DNA of 64,000 nucleotides from Megaleporinus macrocephalus (Eukaryota > Chordata > Actinopteri > Characiformes > Anostomidae). The DNA is taken from the NCBI GenBank assembly GCA_021613375.1, contig CM038726.1, forward strand, positions 3,462,546 to 3,526,545. The letters are read 5' to 3'. The notes below the pieces were generated by a model. It had not been told where the DNA came from. It did no database searches and was given only the letters and a program-made list of their open reading frames with translations. This document shows, piece by piece, positions 21,489-37,087 of the stretch. Within the stretch, counting starts at the first letter, position 1. Each line of letters opens with the position of its first letter. A program made the translations under genes and the position numbers.

Positions 21489-21554
21489 TTCTGTACTATA
21501 AAGTTGTTCTACACTAGACAGTTCTGTACTTATGCAGTAGTTCTACATTTATAT

Positions 21555-24500
21555 ACATCATTCTACGCTTATACAAGTCATTCTACTCTTATACGCGTCA
21601 TTCTACTATTATACGCGTCATTCTACTCTTATACGCGTCATTCTACTCTTATACGCGTCATTCTACTCTTATACGCGTCATTCTACTATTATACACGTCA
21701 CTCTACTATTATACGCGTCATTCTACTATTATACGCGTCATTCTACTCTTATACGCGTCATTCTACTCTTATACGCGTCATTCTACTATTATACGCGTCA
21801 TTCTACTATTATACGCGTCATTCTACTCTTATACGCGTCATTCTACTCTTATACGCGTCATTCTACTCTTATACGCGTCATTCTACTATTATACACGTCA
21901 TTCTACTCTTATACACGTCACTCTACTATTATACGCGTCATTCTACTATTATACACGTCATTCTACTATTATACACGTCACTCTACTATTATACGCGTCA
22001 TTCTACTATTATACGCGTCATTCTACTATTATACGCGTCATTCTACTATTATACACGTCATTCTACTATTATACACGTCACTCTACTATTATACGCGTCA
22101 TTCTACTATTATACGCGTCATTCTACTATTATACGCGTCATTCTACTATTATACACGTCATTCTATATTATACGCGTCATTCTCTATTATATACGTCATT
22201 CTACTATTATACACGTCACTCTACTATTATACGCGTCATTCTACTATTATACACGTCATTCTACTATTATACGCGTCATTCTACTCTTATACACGTCACT
22301 CTACTATTATACGCGTCATTCTACTATTATACGCGTCATTCTACTATTATACGCGTCATTCTACTATTATACGCGTCATTCTACTCTTATACGCGTCATT
22401 CTACTATTATACGCGTCATTCTACTATTATACGCGTCATTCTACTATTATACGCGTCATTCTACTCTTATACGCGTCATTCTACTCTTATACGCGTCATT
22501 CTACTCTTATACGCGTCATTCTACTATTATACGCGTCATTCTACTATTATACACATCATTCTACTATTATACACGTCATTCTACTATTATACGTGTCATT
22601 CTACTCTTATACGCGTCACTCTACTCTTATACGCGTCATTCTACTATTATACGCGTCATTCTACTATTATACGCGTCATTCTACTCTTATACGCGTCATT
22701 CTACTATTATACGCGTCATTCTACTCTTATACACGTCACTCTACTATTATACGCGTGATTCTACTCTTATACGCGTCATTCTACTATTATACGCGTCATT
22801 CTACTCTTATACACGTCACTCTACTATTATACGCGTCATTCTACTATTATACGCGTCACTCTACTATTATACGCGTCATTCTACTATTTTACACGTCACT
22901 CTACTATTATACGCGTCATTCTACTCTTATACACGTCACTCTACTATTATACGCGTCATTCTACTATTATACACGTCACTCTACTATTATACGCGTCATT
23001 CTACTCTTATACACGTCACTCTACTATTATACACGTCATTCTACTCTTATACACGTCACTCTACTATTATACACGTCATTCTACTCTTATACACGTCACT
23101 CTACTATTATACACGTCATTCTACTATTATACGCGTCACTCTACTATTATACGCGTCATTCTACTCTTATACACGTCACTCTACTATTATACACGTCATT
23201 CTACTATTATACGCGTCACTCTACTATTATACACGTCATTCTACTATTATACACGTCACTCTACTATTATACGCGTCATTCTACTATTATACGCGTCACT
23301 CTACTATTATACACGTCATTCTACTCTTATACACGTCACTCTACTATTATACACGTCATTCTACTATTATACACGTCACTCTACTATTATACGCGTCATT
23401 CTACTCTTATACACGTCACTCTACTATTATACACGTCATTCTACTATTATACACGTCACTCTACTATTATACACGTCATTCTACTCTTATACACGTCACT
23501 CTACTATTATACACGTCATTCTACTATTATACACGTCACTCTACTATTATACGCGTCATTCTACTCTTATACACGTCACTCTACTATTATACGCGTCACT
23601 CTACTATTATACGCGTCATTCTACTCTTATACGCGTCATTCTACTCTTATACACGTCATTCTACTCTTATACGCGTCATTCTACTATTATACGCGTCATT
23701 CTACTATTATACACGTCATTCTACTATTATACGCGTCACTCTACTATTATACACGTCACTCTACTATTATACGCGTCATTCTACTCTTATACACGTCACT
23801 CTACTATTATACGCGTCATTCTACTCTTATACGCGTCATTCTACTATTATACGCGTCATTCTACTATTATACGCGTCATTCTACTATTATACACGTCATT
23901 CTACTATTATACGCGTCACTCTACTATTATACACGTCACTCTACTATTATACACGTCATTCTACTATTATACACGTCACTCTACTATTATACGCGTCATT
24001 CTACTCTTATACACGTCACTCTACTATTATACACGTCATTCTACTATTATACGCGTCACTCTACTATTTTACACGTCACTCTACTATTATACGCGTCATT
24101 CTACTCTTATACGCGTCACTCTACTATTATACACGTCATTCTACTATTATACACGTCACTCTACTATTATACGCGTCATTCTACTATTATACACGTCACT
24201 CTACTATTATACACGTCATTCTACTCTTATACACGTCACTCTACTATTATACACGTCATTCTACTATTATACGCGTCACTCTACTATTATACGCGTCATT
24301 CTACTCTTATACACGTCACTCTACTATTATACGCGTCATTCTACTATTATACACGTCACTCTACTATTATACGCGTCATTCTACTATTGTACGCGTCACT
24401 CTACTATTATACGCGTCACTCTACTATTATACGCGTCATTCTACTATTATACGCGTCATTCTACTCTTATACACGTCACTCTACTATTATGCGCGTCATT

Positions 24501-25474
24501 CTACTCTTATACGCGTCATTCTACTCTTATACACGTCACTCTACTATTATGCGCGTCATTCTACTATTATACGCGTCATTCTACTCTTATACGCGTCATT
24601 CTACTATTATACGCGTCATTCTACTCTTATACGCGTCATTCTACTATTATACGCGTCACTCTACTATTATACACGTCACTCTACTATTATACGCGTCACT
24701 CTACTATTATACGCGTCACTCTACTATTATACGCGTCACTCTACTATTATACACGTCACTCTACTATTATACGCGTCACTCTACTATTATACACGTCATT
24801 CTACTATTATACGCGTCATTCTACTCTTATACGCGTCATTCTACTATTATACGCGTCATTCTACTATTATACACGTCACTCTACTATTATACGCGTCATT
24901 CTACTCTTATACGCGTCATTCTACTATTATACGCGTCATTCTACTCTTATACGCGTCATTCTACTATTATACGCGTCATTCTACTATTATACACGTCACT
25001 CTACTCTTATACGCGTCACTCTACTATTATACGCGTCATTCTACTCTTATACGCGTCATTCTACTATTATACGCGTCATTCTACTATTATACACGTCACT
25101 CTACTATTATACACGTCACTCTACTCTTATACGCGTCACTCTACTATTATACGCGTCATTCTACTCTTATACGCGTCATTCTACTCTTATACGCGTCATT
25201 CTACTCTTATACGCGTCATTCTACTATTATACGCGTCATTCTACTATTATACGCGTCATTCTACTCTTATACGCGTCATTCTACTATTATACGCGTCATT
25301 CTACTCTTATACACGTCACTCTACTATTATACGCGTCATTCTACTCTTATACACGTCACTCTACTATTATACGCGTGATTCTACTATTATACGCGTCATT
25401 CTACTCTTATACGCGTCATTCTACTATTATACACGTCATTCTACTCTTATACGCGTCATTCTACTATTATACAC
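21555..25474. repeat. Satellite subfamily B, 20-bp unit, about 3.9 kb
   Basis: About 195 copies of a 20-bp unit, consensus TTCTACTATTATACGCGTCA, varying mainly as CTATT/CTCTT, ACGCGT/ACACGT and CATT/CACT. The outer parts are mostly monomeric. In the middle (roughly 22.7-24.5 kb) ...CACT and ...CATT units tend to alternate, giving a 40-bp dimer. Each unit carries TGACGCGT or TGACGTGT on the minus strand, and one or two CpGs in otherwise AT-rich DNA. The transition at 21489-21560 contains degenerate units of subfamily C type. A 1,396-codon open frame here is a by-product of the monomer. Confidence 0.97.
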
Positions 25475-28400
25475 AGTCCTGTTCTTATACAGTAGTACTA
25501 CATTTATACACGTCATTTTTCACTTATACATAGTTCTGTACTTATACAGTAGTTCTATGTTTATACATAGTTCTGTACTTATACAGTAGTTCTACGTTTA
25601 TACATAGTTCTGTACTCATACAGTAGTTCTACGTTTATACATAGTTCTGTACTCATACAGTAGTTCTACGTTTATACATACTTCTGTACTTATACAGTAG
25701 TTCTACGTATATACATAGTTCTGTACTTATACAGTAGTTCTACGTGTATACATACTTCTGTACTTATACAGTAGTTCTACGTATATACATAGTTTTGTAC
25801 TTATACAGTAGTTCTACGTATATACATAGTTCTGTACTTATACAGTAGTTCTACGTTTATACATAGTTCTGTACTTATACAGTAGTTCTACGTATATACA
25901 TAGTTCTGTACTTATACAGTAGAACTACGTTTATACATAGTTCTGTACTTATACAGTAGTTCTATGTATATACATAGTTCTGTACTTATACAGTAGTTCT
26001 ACGTATATACATAGTTCTGTACTTATACAGTAGTTCTACGTATATACATAGTTCTGTACTTATACAGTAGTTCTACGTTTATACATAGTTCTGTACTTAT
26101 ACAGTAGTTCTACGTATATACATAGTTCTGTACTATACAGTAGTTCTACGTATATACATTGTTATGTACTTATACAGTAGTTCTACGTGTATACATAGTT
26201 CTGTACTTATACAGTAGTTCTACGTGTATACATAGTTCTGTACTTATACAGTAGTTCTACGTGTATACATACTTCTGTACTTATACAGTAGTTCTACGTA
26301 TATACATAGTTCTGTACTTATACAGTAGTTCTACGTTTATGCATAGTTCTGTACTTATACAGTAGTTCTACGTATATGCATAGTTCTGTACTTATACAGT
26401 AGTTCTACGTGTATACATAGTTCTGTACTTATACAGTAGTTCTATGTATACATAGTTCTGTACTTATACAGTAGTTCTACGTGTATACATAGTTCTGTAC
26501 TTATACAGTAGTTCTACGTTGTATTACTAGTTCTGTACTTATACAGTAGTTCTACGTATATACAGTTCTGTACTTATACAGTAGTTCTACGTATATACAT
26601 AGTTCTGTACTTATACAGTAGTTCTACGTATATACACAGTTCTGTACTTATACAGTAGTTCTACGTATATACACAGTTCTGTACTTATACAGTAGTTCTA
26701 CGTATATACATAGTTCTGTACTTATACAGTAGTTCTACGTATATACATAGTTCTGTACTTATACAGTAGTTCTACGTGTATACATAGTTCTGTACTTATA
26801 CAGTAGTTCTACGTGTATACATAGTTCTGTAATTATACAGTAGTTCTACAGATATATATAGTTCTGTACTTATACAATAGTTCTACGTATATACATAGTT
26901 CTGTACTTATACAGTAGTTCTACGTATATACAGTTCTGTACTTATACAGTAGTTCTACGTATATACAGTTCTGTACTTATACAGTAGTTCTACGTATATA
27001 CAGTTCTGTACTTCTACAGTAGTTCTTCGTGTAAATATACTTCTGTACTTATACAGTAGTTCTACGTATATACATAGTTCTGTACTGATACAGTAGTTCT
27101 ACGTATATACATAGATCTGTACTTATACAGTAGTTCTACGTGTATACATACTTCTGTACTTATACAGTAGTTCTAAGTGTATACATAGTTCTGTACTTAT
27201 ACAGTAGTTCTACCTTTATACATAGTTCTGTACTTATACAGTAGTTCTACGTGTATACATAGTTCTGTACTTATACAGTAGTTCTACGTGTATACATACT
27301 TCTGTACTATACAGTAGTTCTATGTATATACATAGTTCTGTACTTATACAGTAGTTCTACGTGTATACATAGTTCTGTACTTATACAGTAGTTCTACGTT
27401 TATACATAGTTCTGTACTTATACAGTAGTTCTACGTTTATACATAGTTCTGTACTTATACAGTAGTTCTACGTATATACATAGTTCTGTACTTATACAGT
27501 AGTTCTACGTGTATACATACTTCTGTACTTATACAGTAGTTCTACGTGTATACATAGTTCTGTACTTATACAGTAGTTCTACGTTTATACATAGTTCTGT
27601 ACTTATACAGTAGTTATACGTATATACATAGTTCTGTACTTATACAGTAGTTCTACGTATATACACAGTTCTGTACTTATACAGTAGTTCTACGTATATA
27701 CAGTTCTGTACTTATACAGTAGTTCTACGTATATACATAGTTCTGTACTTATACAGTAGTTCTAAGTATATACATAGTTCTGTACTTATACAGTAGTTCT
27801 ACGTATATACATAGTTCTGTACTATACAGTAGTTCTACGTGTATACATAGTTCTGTACTTATACAGTAATTCTATGTATATACATAGTTCTGTACTTATA
27901 CAGTAGTTCTACGTTTATACATAGTTCTGTACTTATACAGTAGTTCTACGTTTATACATAGTTCTGTACTTATACAGTAGTTCTACGTATATACAGTTCT
28001 GTACTTATACAGTAGTTCTACGTATATACATAGTTCTGTACTTTTACAGTAGTTCTACGTGTATACATAGTTCTGTACTTATACAGTAGTTCTACGTATA
28101 TACATAGTTCTGTACTTTTACAGTAGTTCTACGTGTATACATAGTTCTGTACTTATACAGTAGTTCTACGTGTATACATACTTCTGTACTTATACAGTAG
28201 TTCTACGTGTATACAGTTCTGTACTTATACAGTAGTTCTACGTATATACATAGTTCTGTACTTATACAGTAGTTCTACGTTTATACATAGTTCTGTACTT
28301 ATACAGTAGTTCTACGTATATACATAGTTCTGTACTTATACAGTAGTTCTAAGTATATACATAGTTCTGTACTTATACAGTAGTTCTACGTATATACATA

Positions 28401-31400
28401 GTTCTGTACTATACAGTAGTTCTACGTGTATACATAGTTCTGTACTTATACAGTAATTCTATGTATATACATAGTTCTGTATTATACAGTAGTTCTACGT
28501 TTATACATAGTTCTGTACTTATACAGTAGTTCTACGTTTATACATAGTTCTGTACTTATACAGTAGTTCTACGTATATACAGTTCTGTACTTATACAGTA
28601 GTTCTACGTATATACATAGTTCTGTACTTTTACAGTAGTTCTACGTTTATACATAGTTCTGTTACTTATACAGTAGTAGTTTATACATAGTTCTGTACTT
28701 ATACAGTAGTTCTACGTGTATACATAGTTCTGTACTTATACAGTAGTTCTACGTGTATACATACTTCTGTACTTATACAGTAGTTATACGTTTATACATA
28801 GTTCTGTACTTTTACAGTAGTTCTACGTTTATACATAGTTCTGTACTTATACAGTAGTTATACGTATATACATAGTTCTGTACTTATACAGTAGTTATAC
28901 GTTTATACATAGTTCTGTACTTATACAGTAGTTCTACGTATATACAGTTCTGTACTTATACAGTAGTTTCGTGTATATAGTTCTGTAATTATACAGTAGT
29001 TCTACGTGTTTTACATAGTTCTGTTTCTATACAGTAGTTCTACGTATATACATAGTTCTGTACTTATACAGTAGTTCTACGTATATACAGTTTCTGTACT
29101 TATACAGTAGTTCTACGTATATATAGTCTGTACTTATACAGTAGTTCTACGTTTATACATAGTTCTGTACTTATACAGTAGTTCTACGTTTATACATAGT
29201 TCTGTACTTATACAGTAGTTCTACGTATATACATAGTTCTGTACTTATACAGTAGTTCTACGTTTATACATAGTTCTGTACTTATACAGTAGTCCTACGT
29301 ATATACAGTTCTGTACTTATACAGTAGTTCTACGTGTATACACAGTTCTGTACTTATACAGTAGTTCTACGTTTATACATAGTTCTGTACTTATACAGTA
29401 GTTCTACGTATATACAGTTCTGTACTTATACAGTAGTTCTACGTGTATACACAGTTCTGTACTTATACAGTAGTTCTACGTTTATACATAGTTCTGTACC
29501 TATACAGTAGTTCTACGTTTATACATAGTTCTGTACTTATACAGTAGTTATACGTTTATACATAGTTCTGTACTTATACAGTAGTTCTACGTTATACATA
29601 GTTCTGTACTTATACAGTAGTTCTACGTTTATACATAGTTCTGTACTTATACAGTAGTTCTACGTATATACAGTTCTGTACTTATACAGTAGTTCTACGT
29701 TTATACATAGTTCTGTACTTATACAGTAGTTCTACGTATATACAGTTCTGTACTTATACAGTAGTTCTACGTGTATACATAGTTCTGTACTTATACAGTA
29801 GTTCTACGTTTATACATAGTTCTGTACCTATACAGTAGTTCTACGTTTATACATAGTTCTGTACTTATACAGTAGTTCTACGTTTATACATAGTTCTGTA
29901 CTTATACAGTAGTTCTACGTTTATACATAGTTCTGTACTTATACAGTAGTTCTACGTTTATACATAGTTCTGTACTTATACAGTAGTTCTACGTTTATAC
30001 ATAGTTCTGTACTTATACAGTAGTTCTACGTGTATACATAGTTCTGTACTTATACAGTAGTTCTACGTGTATACATAGTTCTGTACTTATACAGTAGTTC
30101 TACGTGTATACAGTTCTGTACTTATACAGTAGTTCTACGTATATACATAGTTCTGTACTTATACAGTAGTTCTACGTTTATACATAGTTCTGTACTTATA
30201 CAGTAGTTCTACGTATATACATGTTCTGTACTATACAGTAGTTCTAAGTATATACATAGTTCTGTACTTATACAGTAGTTTTCGTATATACATAGTTCTG
30301 TACTATACAGTAGTTCTACGTGTATACATAGTTCTGTACTTATACAGTAATTCTATGTATATACATAGTTCTGTACTTATACAGTAGTTCTACGTTTATA
30401 CATAGTTCTGTACTTATACAGTAGTTCTACGTTTATACATGTTCTGTACTTATACAGTAGTTCTACGTATATACAGTTCTGTACTTATACAGTAGTTCTA
30501 CGTATATACATAGTTCTGTACTTTTACAGTAGTTCTACGTTTATACATAGTTCTGTACTTATACAGTAGTTCTACCTTTATACATAGTTCTGTACTTATA
30601 CAGTAGTTCTACGTGTATACATAGTTCTGTACTTATACAGTAGTTCTACGTATATACAGTTCTGTACTTATACAGTAGTTCTACATTTATACATAGTTCT
30701 GTACTTATACAGTAGTTCTACGTATATACAGTTCTGTACTTATACAGTAGTTCTACGTGTATACATAGTTCTGTACTTATACAGTAGTTCTACGTTTATA
30801 CATAGTTCTGTACCTATACAGTAGTTCTACGTTTATACTTTCTGTACTTTACAGTAGTTCTACGTTTATACATAGTTCTGTACTTATACAGTAGTTATAC
30901 GTTTATACATAGTTCTGTACTTATACAGTAGTTCTACGTTTATACATAGTTCTGTACTTATACAGTAGTTATACGTTTATACATAGTTCTGTACTTATAC
31001 AGTAGTTCTACGTTTATACATAGTTCTGTACTTATACAGTAGTTCTACGTATATACAGTTCTGTACTTATACAGTAGTTCTACGTGTATACATAGTTCTG
31101 TACTTATACAGTAGTTATACGTTTATACATAGTTCTGTACTTATACAGTAGTTCTACGTTTATACATAGTTCTGTACTTATACAGTAGTTCTACGTTTAT
31201 ACATAGTTCTGTACTTATACAGTAGTTCTACGTATATACAGTTCTGTACTTATACAGTTTCTACGTTTATACATAGTTCTGTACTTATACAGTAGTTTCT
31301 ACGTATATACAGTTCTGTACTTATACAGTAGTTCTACGTGTATACATAGTTCTGTACTTATACAGTAGTTCTACGTTTATACATAGTTCTGTACCTATAC

Positions 31401-34400
31401 AGTAGTTCTACGTTTATACATAGTTCTGTACTTATACAGTAGTACGTATTTTCATAGTCTGTACTTATACAGTAGTTCTACGTATATACATAGTTCTGTA
31501 CTTATACAGTAGTTCTACGTGTATACATAGTTCTGTAATTATACAGTAGTTCTACATTTATACATAGTTCTGTACTTATACAGTAGTTCTACGTTTATAC
31601 ATAGTTCTGTACTTATACAGTAGTTCTATGTATATACATAGTTCTGTACTTATACAGTAGTTCTACGTATATACATAGTTCTGTACTTACACAGTAGTTC
31701 TACGTGTATACATAGTTCTGTAATTATACAGTAGTTCTACATTTATACATAGTTCTGTAATTATACAGTAGTTCTACATTTATACATAGTTCTGTACTTA
31801 TACAGTAGTTCTACGTATATACATAGTTCTGTACTTATACAGTAGTTCTACGTATATACAGTTCTGTACTTATACAGTAGTTCTACGTGTATACATAGTT
31901 CTGTAATTATACAGTAGTTCTACGTTTATACATAGTTCTGTACTTATACAGTAGTTCTACGTATATACATAGTTCTGTACTTATACAGTAGTTCTACGTG
32001 TATACATAGTTCTGTACTTATACAGTAGTTCTACGTATATACATAGTTCTGTACTTATACAGTAGTTATACGTTATACATAGTTCTGTACTTATACAGTA
32101 GTTCTACGTATACATAGTTCTGTACTTATACAGTAGTTCTCGTATACATAGTTCTGTAATTATACAGTAGTTCTACGTTATACATAGTTCTGTACTTATA
32201 CAGTAGTTATACGTTTATACATTCTGTACTTATACAGTAGTTATACGTTTATACATAGTTCTGTACTTATACAGTAGTTCTACGTTTATACATAGTTCTG
32301 TACTTATACAGTAGTTCTACGTATATACATAGTTCTGTACTTATACAGTAGTTCTACGTTTATACATAGTTCTGTACTTATACAGTAGTTCTACGTTTAT
32401 ACATAGTTCTGTACTTATACAGTAGTTCTACGTATATACATAGTTCTGTACTTATACAGTAGTTCTACGTATATACATAGTTCTGTACTTATACAGTAGT
32501 TCTACGTATATACAGTTCTGTACTTATACAGTAGTTCTACGTGTATACATAGTTCTGTAATTATACAGTAGTTCTACGTTTATACATAGTTCTGTACTTA
32601 TACAGTAGTTCTACGTATATACATAGTTCTGTACTTATACAGTAGTTCTACGTATATACATAGTTCTGTACTTATACAGTAGTTATACGTTTATACATAG
32701 TTCTGTACTTATACAGTAGTTCTACGTATATACAGTTCTGTACTTATACAGTAGTTCTACGTGTATACATAGTTCTGTAATTATACAGTAGTTCTACGTG
32801 TATACATAGTTCTGTACTTATACAGTAGTTCTACGTATATACATAGTTCTGTACTTATACAGTAGTTCTACGTTTATACATAGTTCTGTACTTATACAGT
32901 AGTTCTACGTATATACAGTTCTGTACTTATACAGTAGTTCTATATACATAGTTCTGTACTTATACAGTAGTTCTACGTTTATACATAGTTCTGTACTTAT
33001 ACAGTAGTTCTACGTTTATACATAGTTCTGTACTTATACAGTAGTTCTACGTATATACAGTTCTGTACTTATACAGTAGTTCTACGTTTATACATAGTTC
33101 TGTACTTATACAGTAGTTCTACGTTTATACATAGTTCTGTACTTATACAGTAGTTCTACGTTTATACATAGTTCTGTACTTATACAGTAGTTCTACGTAT
33201 ATACAGTTCTGTACTTATACAGTAGTTCTACGTGTATACACAGTTCTGTACTTATACAGTAGTTCTATCAGTAACTTTATACATAGTTCTGTACCTATAC
33301 AGTAGTTCTACGTTTATACATAGTTCTGTACTTATACAGTAGTTCTACGTTTATACATAGTTCTGTACTTATACAGTAGTTCTACGTTTATACATAGTTC
33401 TGTACTTATACAGTAGTTCTACGTATACATAGTTCTGTACTTATACAGTAGTTCTACGTATATACAGTTCTGTACTTATACAGTAGTTCTACGTTGTATA
33501 TACATGTTCTGTACTTATACAGTAGTTCTACGTATTACAGTTCTGTACTTATACAGTAGTTCTACGTGTATACATAGTTCTGTACTTATACAGTAGTTCT
33601 ACGTATATACATAGTTCTGTACTTATACAGTAGTTCTACGTTTATACATACTTCTGTACTTATACAGTAGTTCTACGTGTATACATAGTTCTGTACTTAT
33701 ACAGTAGTTATACGTTTATACATAGTTCTGTACTTATACAGTAGTTCTACGTTTATACATAGTTCTGTACTTATACAGTAGTTCTACGTGTATACATAGT
33801 TCTGTACTTATACAGTAGTTCTACGTATATACAGTTCTGTACTTATACAGTAGTTCTACGTGTATACATAGTTCTGTACTTATACAGTAGTTCTACGTTT
33901 ATACATAGTTCTGTACTTATACAGTAGTTCTACGTTTATACATAGTTCTGTACTTATACAGTAGTTTACGTTATACATAGTTCTGTACTTATACAGTAGT
34001 TCTACGTATACATAGTTCTGTACTTATACAGTAGTTCTACGTTTATACATAGTTCTGTACTTATACAGTAGTTCTACGTATATACAGTTCTGTACTTATA
34101 CAGTAGTTCTACGTATACATAGTTCTGTACTTATACAGTAGTTCTACGTTTATACATAGTTCTGTACCTTATACAGTAGTTCTACGTTATACATAGTTCT
34201 GTACTTATACAGTAGTCTACGTTATACATAGTTCTGTACTTATACAGTAGTTCTACGTATACATAGTTCTGTACTTATACAGTAGTTCTACGTGTATACA
34301 TAGTTCTGTACTTATACAGTAGTTCTACATTTATACATAGTTCTGTACTTATACAGTAGTTCTACGTTTATACATAGTTCTGTACTTATACAGTAGTTCT

Positions 34401-36120
34401 ACGTATATACAGTTCTGTACTTATACAGTAGTTCTACGTGTATACATAGTTCTGTACTTATACAGTAGTTCTACGTTATATACATAGTTCTGTACTTATA
34501 CAGTAGTTCTACGTATATACATAGTTCTGTACTTATACAGTAGTTCTACGTATATACATAGTTCTGTACTTATACAGTAGTTCTACGTATATACATAGTT
34601 CTGTACCTATACAGTAGTTATACGTTTATACATAGTTCTGTACTTATACAGTAGTTCTACGTTTATACATAGTTCTGTACTTATACAGTAGTTCTACGTT
34701 TATACATAGTTCTGTACTTATACAGTAGTTCTACGTATATACAGTTCTGTACTTATACAGTAGTTCTACGTTTATACATAGTTCTGTACTTATACAGTAG
34801 TTCTACGTATATACAGTTCTGTACTTATACAGTAGTTCTACGTGTATACATAGTTCTGTACTTATACAGTAGTTCTACGTTTATACATAGTTCTGTACCT
34901 ATACAGTAGTTCTACGTTTATACATAGTTCTGTACTTATACAGTAGTACTACGTTTATACATAGTTCTGTACTTATACAGTAGTTCTACGTATATACATA
35001 GTTCTGTACTTATACAGTAGTTCTACGTGTATACATAGTTCTGTAATTATACAGTAGTTCTACATTTATACATAGTTCTGTACTTATACAGTAGTTCTAC
35101 GTTATACATAGTTCTGTACTTATACAGTAGTTCTATGTATATACATAGTTCTGTACTTATACAGTAGTTCTACGTGTATAACATAGTTCTGTACTTATAC
35201 AGTAGTTCTACGTATATAGTTCTGTACTTATACAGTAGTTCTACGTGTATACATAGTTCTGTAATTATACAGTAGTTCTACATTTATACATAGTTCTGTA
35301 CTTATACAGTAGTTCTACGTATACATAGTTCTGTACTTATACAGTAGTTATACGTATACATAGTTCTGTAATTATACAGTAGTTCTACTTTATACATAGT
35401 TCTGTACTTATACAGTAGTTCTACGTTATACATAGTTCTGTACTTATACAGTAGTTCTACGTTTATACATAGTTCTGTACTTATACAGTAGTTCTACGTG
35501 TATACAGTTCTGTACTTATACAGTAGTTCTACGTTTATACATAGTTCTGTACTTATACAGTAGTTCTACGTATATACAGTTCTGTACTTATACAGTAGTT
35601 CTACGTTTATACATAGTTCTGTACTTATACAGTAGTTCTACGTTTATACATAGTTCTGTACTTATACAGTAGTTCTACGTATATACAGTTCTGTACTTAT
35701 ACAGTAGTTCTACGTATATACATAGTTCTGTACTTACAGTAGTTCTACGTGTATACAGTTCTGTACTTATACAGTAGTTCTACGTTTATACATACTTCTG
35801 TACTTATACAGTAGTTCTACGTGTATACAGTTCTGTACTTATACAGTAGTTCTACGTTTATACATAGTTCTGTACTTATACAGTAGTTCTACGTGTATAC
35901 AGTTCTGTACTTATACAGTAGTTCTACGTTTATACATACTTCTGTACTTATACAGTAGTTCTACGTGTATACAGTTCTGTACTTATACAGTAGTTCTACG
36001 TTTATACATAGTTCTGTACTTATACAGTAGTTCTACGTTTATACATAGTTCTGTACTTATACAGTAGTACTACGTTTATACATAGTTCTGTACTTATACA
36101 GTAGTTCTACGTATATACAC
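25475..36120. repeat. Satellite subfamily C, 33-37-bp unit, about 10.6 kb
   Basis: About 290 copies of a 37-bp unit built from two related halves, TTCTACGTATATACATAG and TTCTGTACTTATACAGTAG. A common 33-bp form lacks ATAG between the halves. Variable positions are mostly GTTT/GTAT/GTGT after CTAC. Small indels become more frequent after about 28.6 kb. Stops (TAG) occur in every unit, so no long frames appear, unlike in subfamilies A and B. The right edge decays over 36121-36220, where degenerate units such as TTATACACGTCGTTCTA resemble subfamily B. Confidence 0.97.
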
Positions 36121-36253
36121 GTCATTCTACACGTATGTACAGTTCTATACTTACACAGGTTTTCTATTGTTATACACGTCGTTCTAGGCTTATAGACATT
36201 GTTCTACGTGTCAGACAGAGTACACAGTCGAAGTGTTTTATCTTACTGGTCCG

Positions 36254-36535
36254 CTCCACCTTAAACGCTGCAGCCGCTCTAGGAGACGCTGCTGAGGAGG
36301 CGCTGCGGTGTTTAAGGTGGAGACGCTGCGGTGTTTAAGGTGGAGACGCTGCGGTGTTTAAGGTGGAGACGCTGCGGTGTTTAAGGTGGAGACGCTATAG
36401 AGGAGGCGCTGCGGTGTTTAAGGTGGAGACGCTATGGAGGAGGCGCTGCGGTGTTTAAGGTGGAGACGCTGCGGTGTTTAAGGTGGAGACGCTGCGGTGT
36501 TTAAGGTGGAGGCGCTGCGGTGTTTAAGGTGGACC
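36254..36535. repeat. GC-rich 23-bp minisatellite with an inverted first unit
   Basis: About ten copies of a 23-bp unit, GTGTTTAAGGTGGAGACGCT plus GCG, some replaced by a GCTATAGAGGAGGC-type variant. At 36254-36274 CTCCACCTTAAACGCTGCAG is an inverted copy of the unit, so the left end could fold as a hairpin. It sits between the big satellite and the promoter-like region at 36.5-36.8 kb. Confidence 0.92.
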
Positions 36536-36539
36536 CTGA

Positions 36540-36830
36540 ATTCCAACAACAACAACAACAACCTGGAAACCAGGAAGCGAACTAGCGCGTCGTCGCCAGT
36601 TTCAGTGCTCGTCTCCTCTAAATACGGCCCAGCACCTCCTCCGCCTCCACCACAGCGGACTAAACACTCAGTTCTGCTCCAACTAGAAGTTTTTACTCAC
36701 ATTTTCATCAAGATTTCAGTCCCAAAACAGCCGCCGCTCACCAGCTCGCCGTGTACGCGCTCAAATCCGTCCGTCCGGCAACACGCTAACAAAGGTTCCA
36801 CCTGCAGTCCTGCCCAAACTCTTTGTTCCT
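36540..36830 (-). promoter_or_regulatory. Candidate first exon/promoter region of the nine-finger gene
   Basis: Moderately GC- and CpG-rich unique DNA on the far side of the satellite from the nine-finger exon. On the minus strand a consensus 5' splice site (AAAT|GTGAGTAAAA) occurs near 36705, preceded by a CpG-containing stretch. If this is exon 1, the intron to 14420 would be about 22 kb and consist almost entirely of satellite. No direct evidence of transcription is visible. A (CAA)n run lies at about 36543-36562. Confidence 0.35.
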
Positions 36831-37087
36831 GGGTCTCAAATATGAGAAAATTATATTTAATATTTAGAATAAATAAAGTCCTGGTAGGTGGTAGGTGGTC
36901 AGAACGCTGCCATCTTCTTATTACATATTTACTCATGATCATGACATCATATCTGAATTTCACAACATATCTTTTTGTAATTACTGCAGTCCTTATATAT
37001 ATATATATACAATAAGAACAATATATTTTCATATTATGTTATGTTTACAAAATACTTTCTCATAATTACAACATATACAATAAATAA

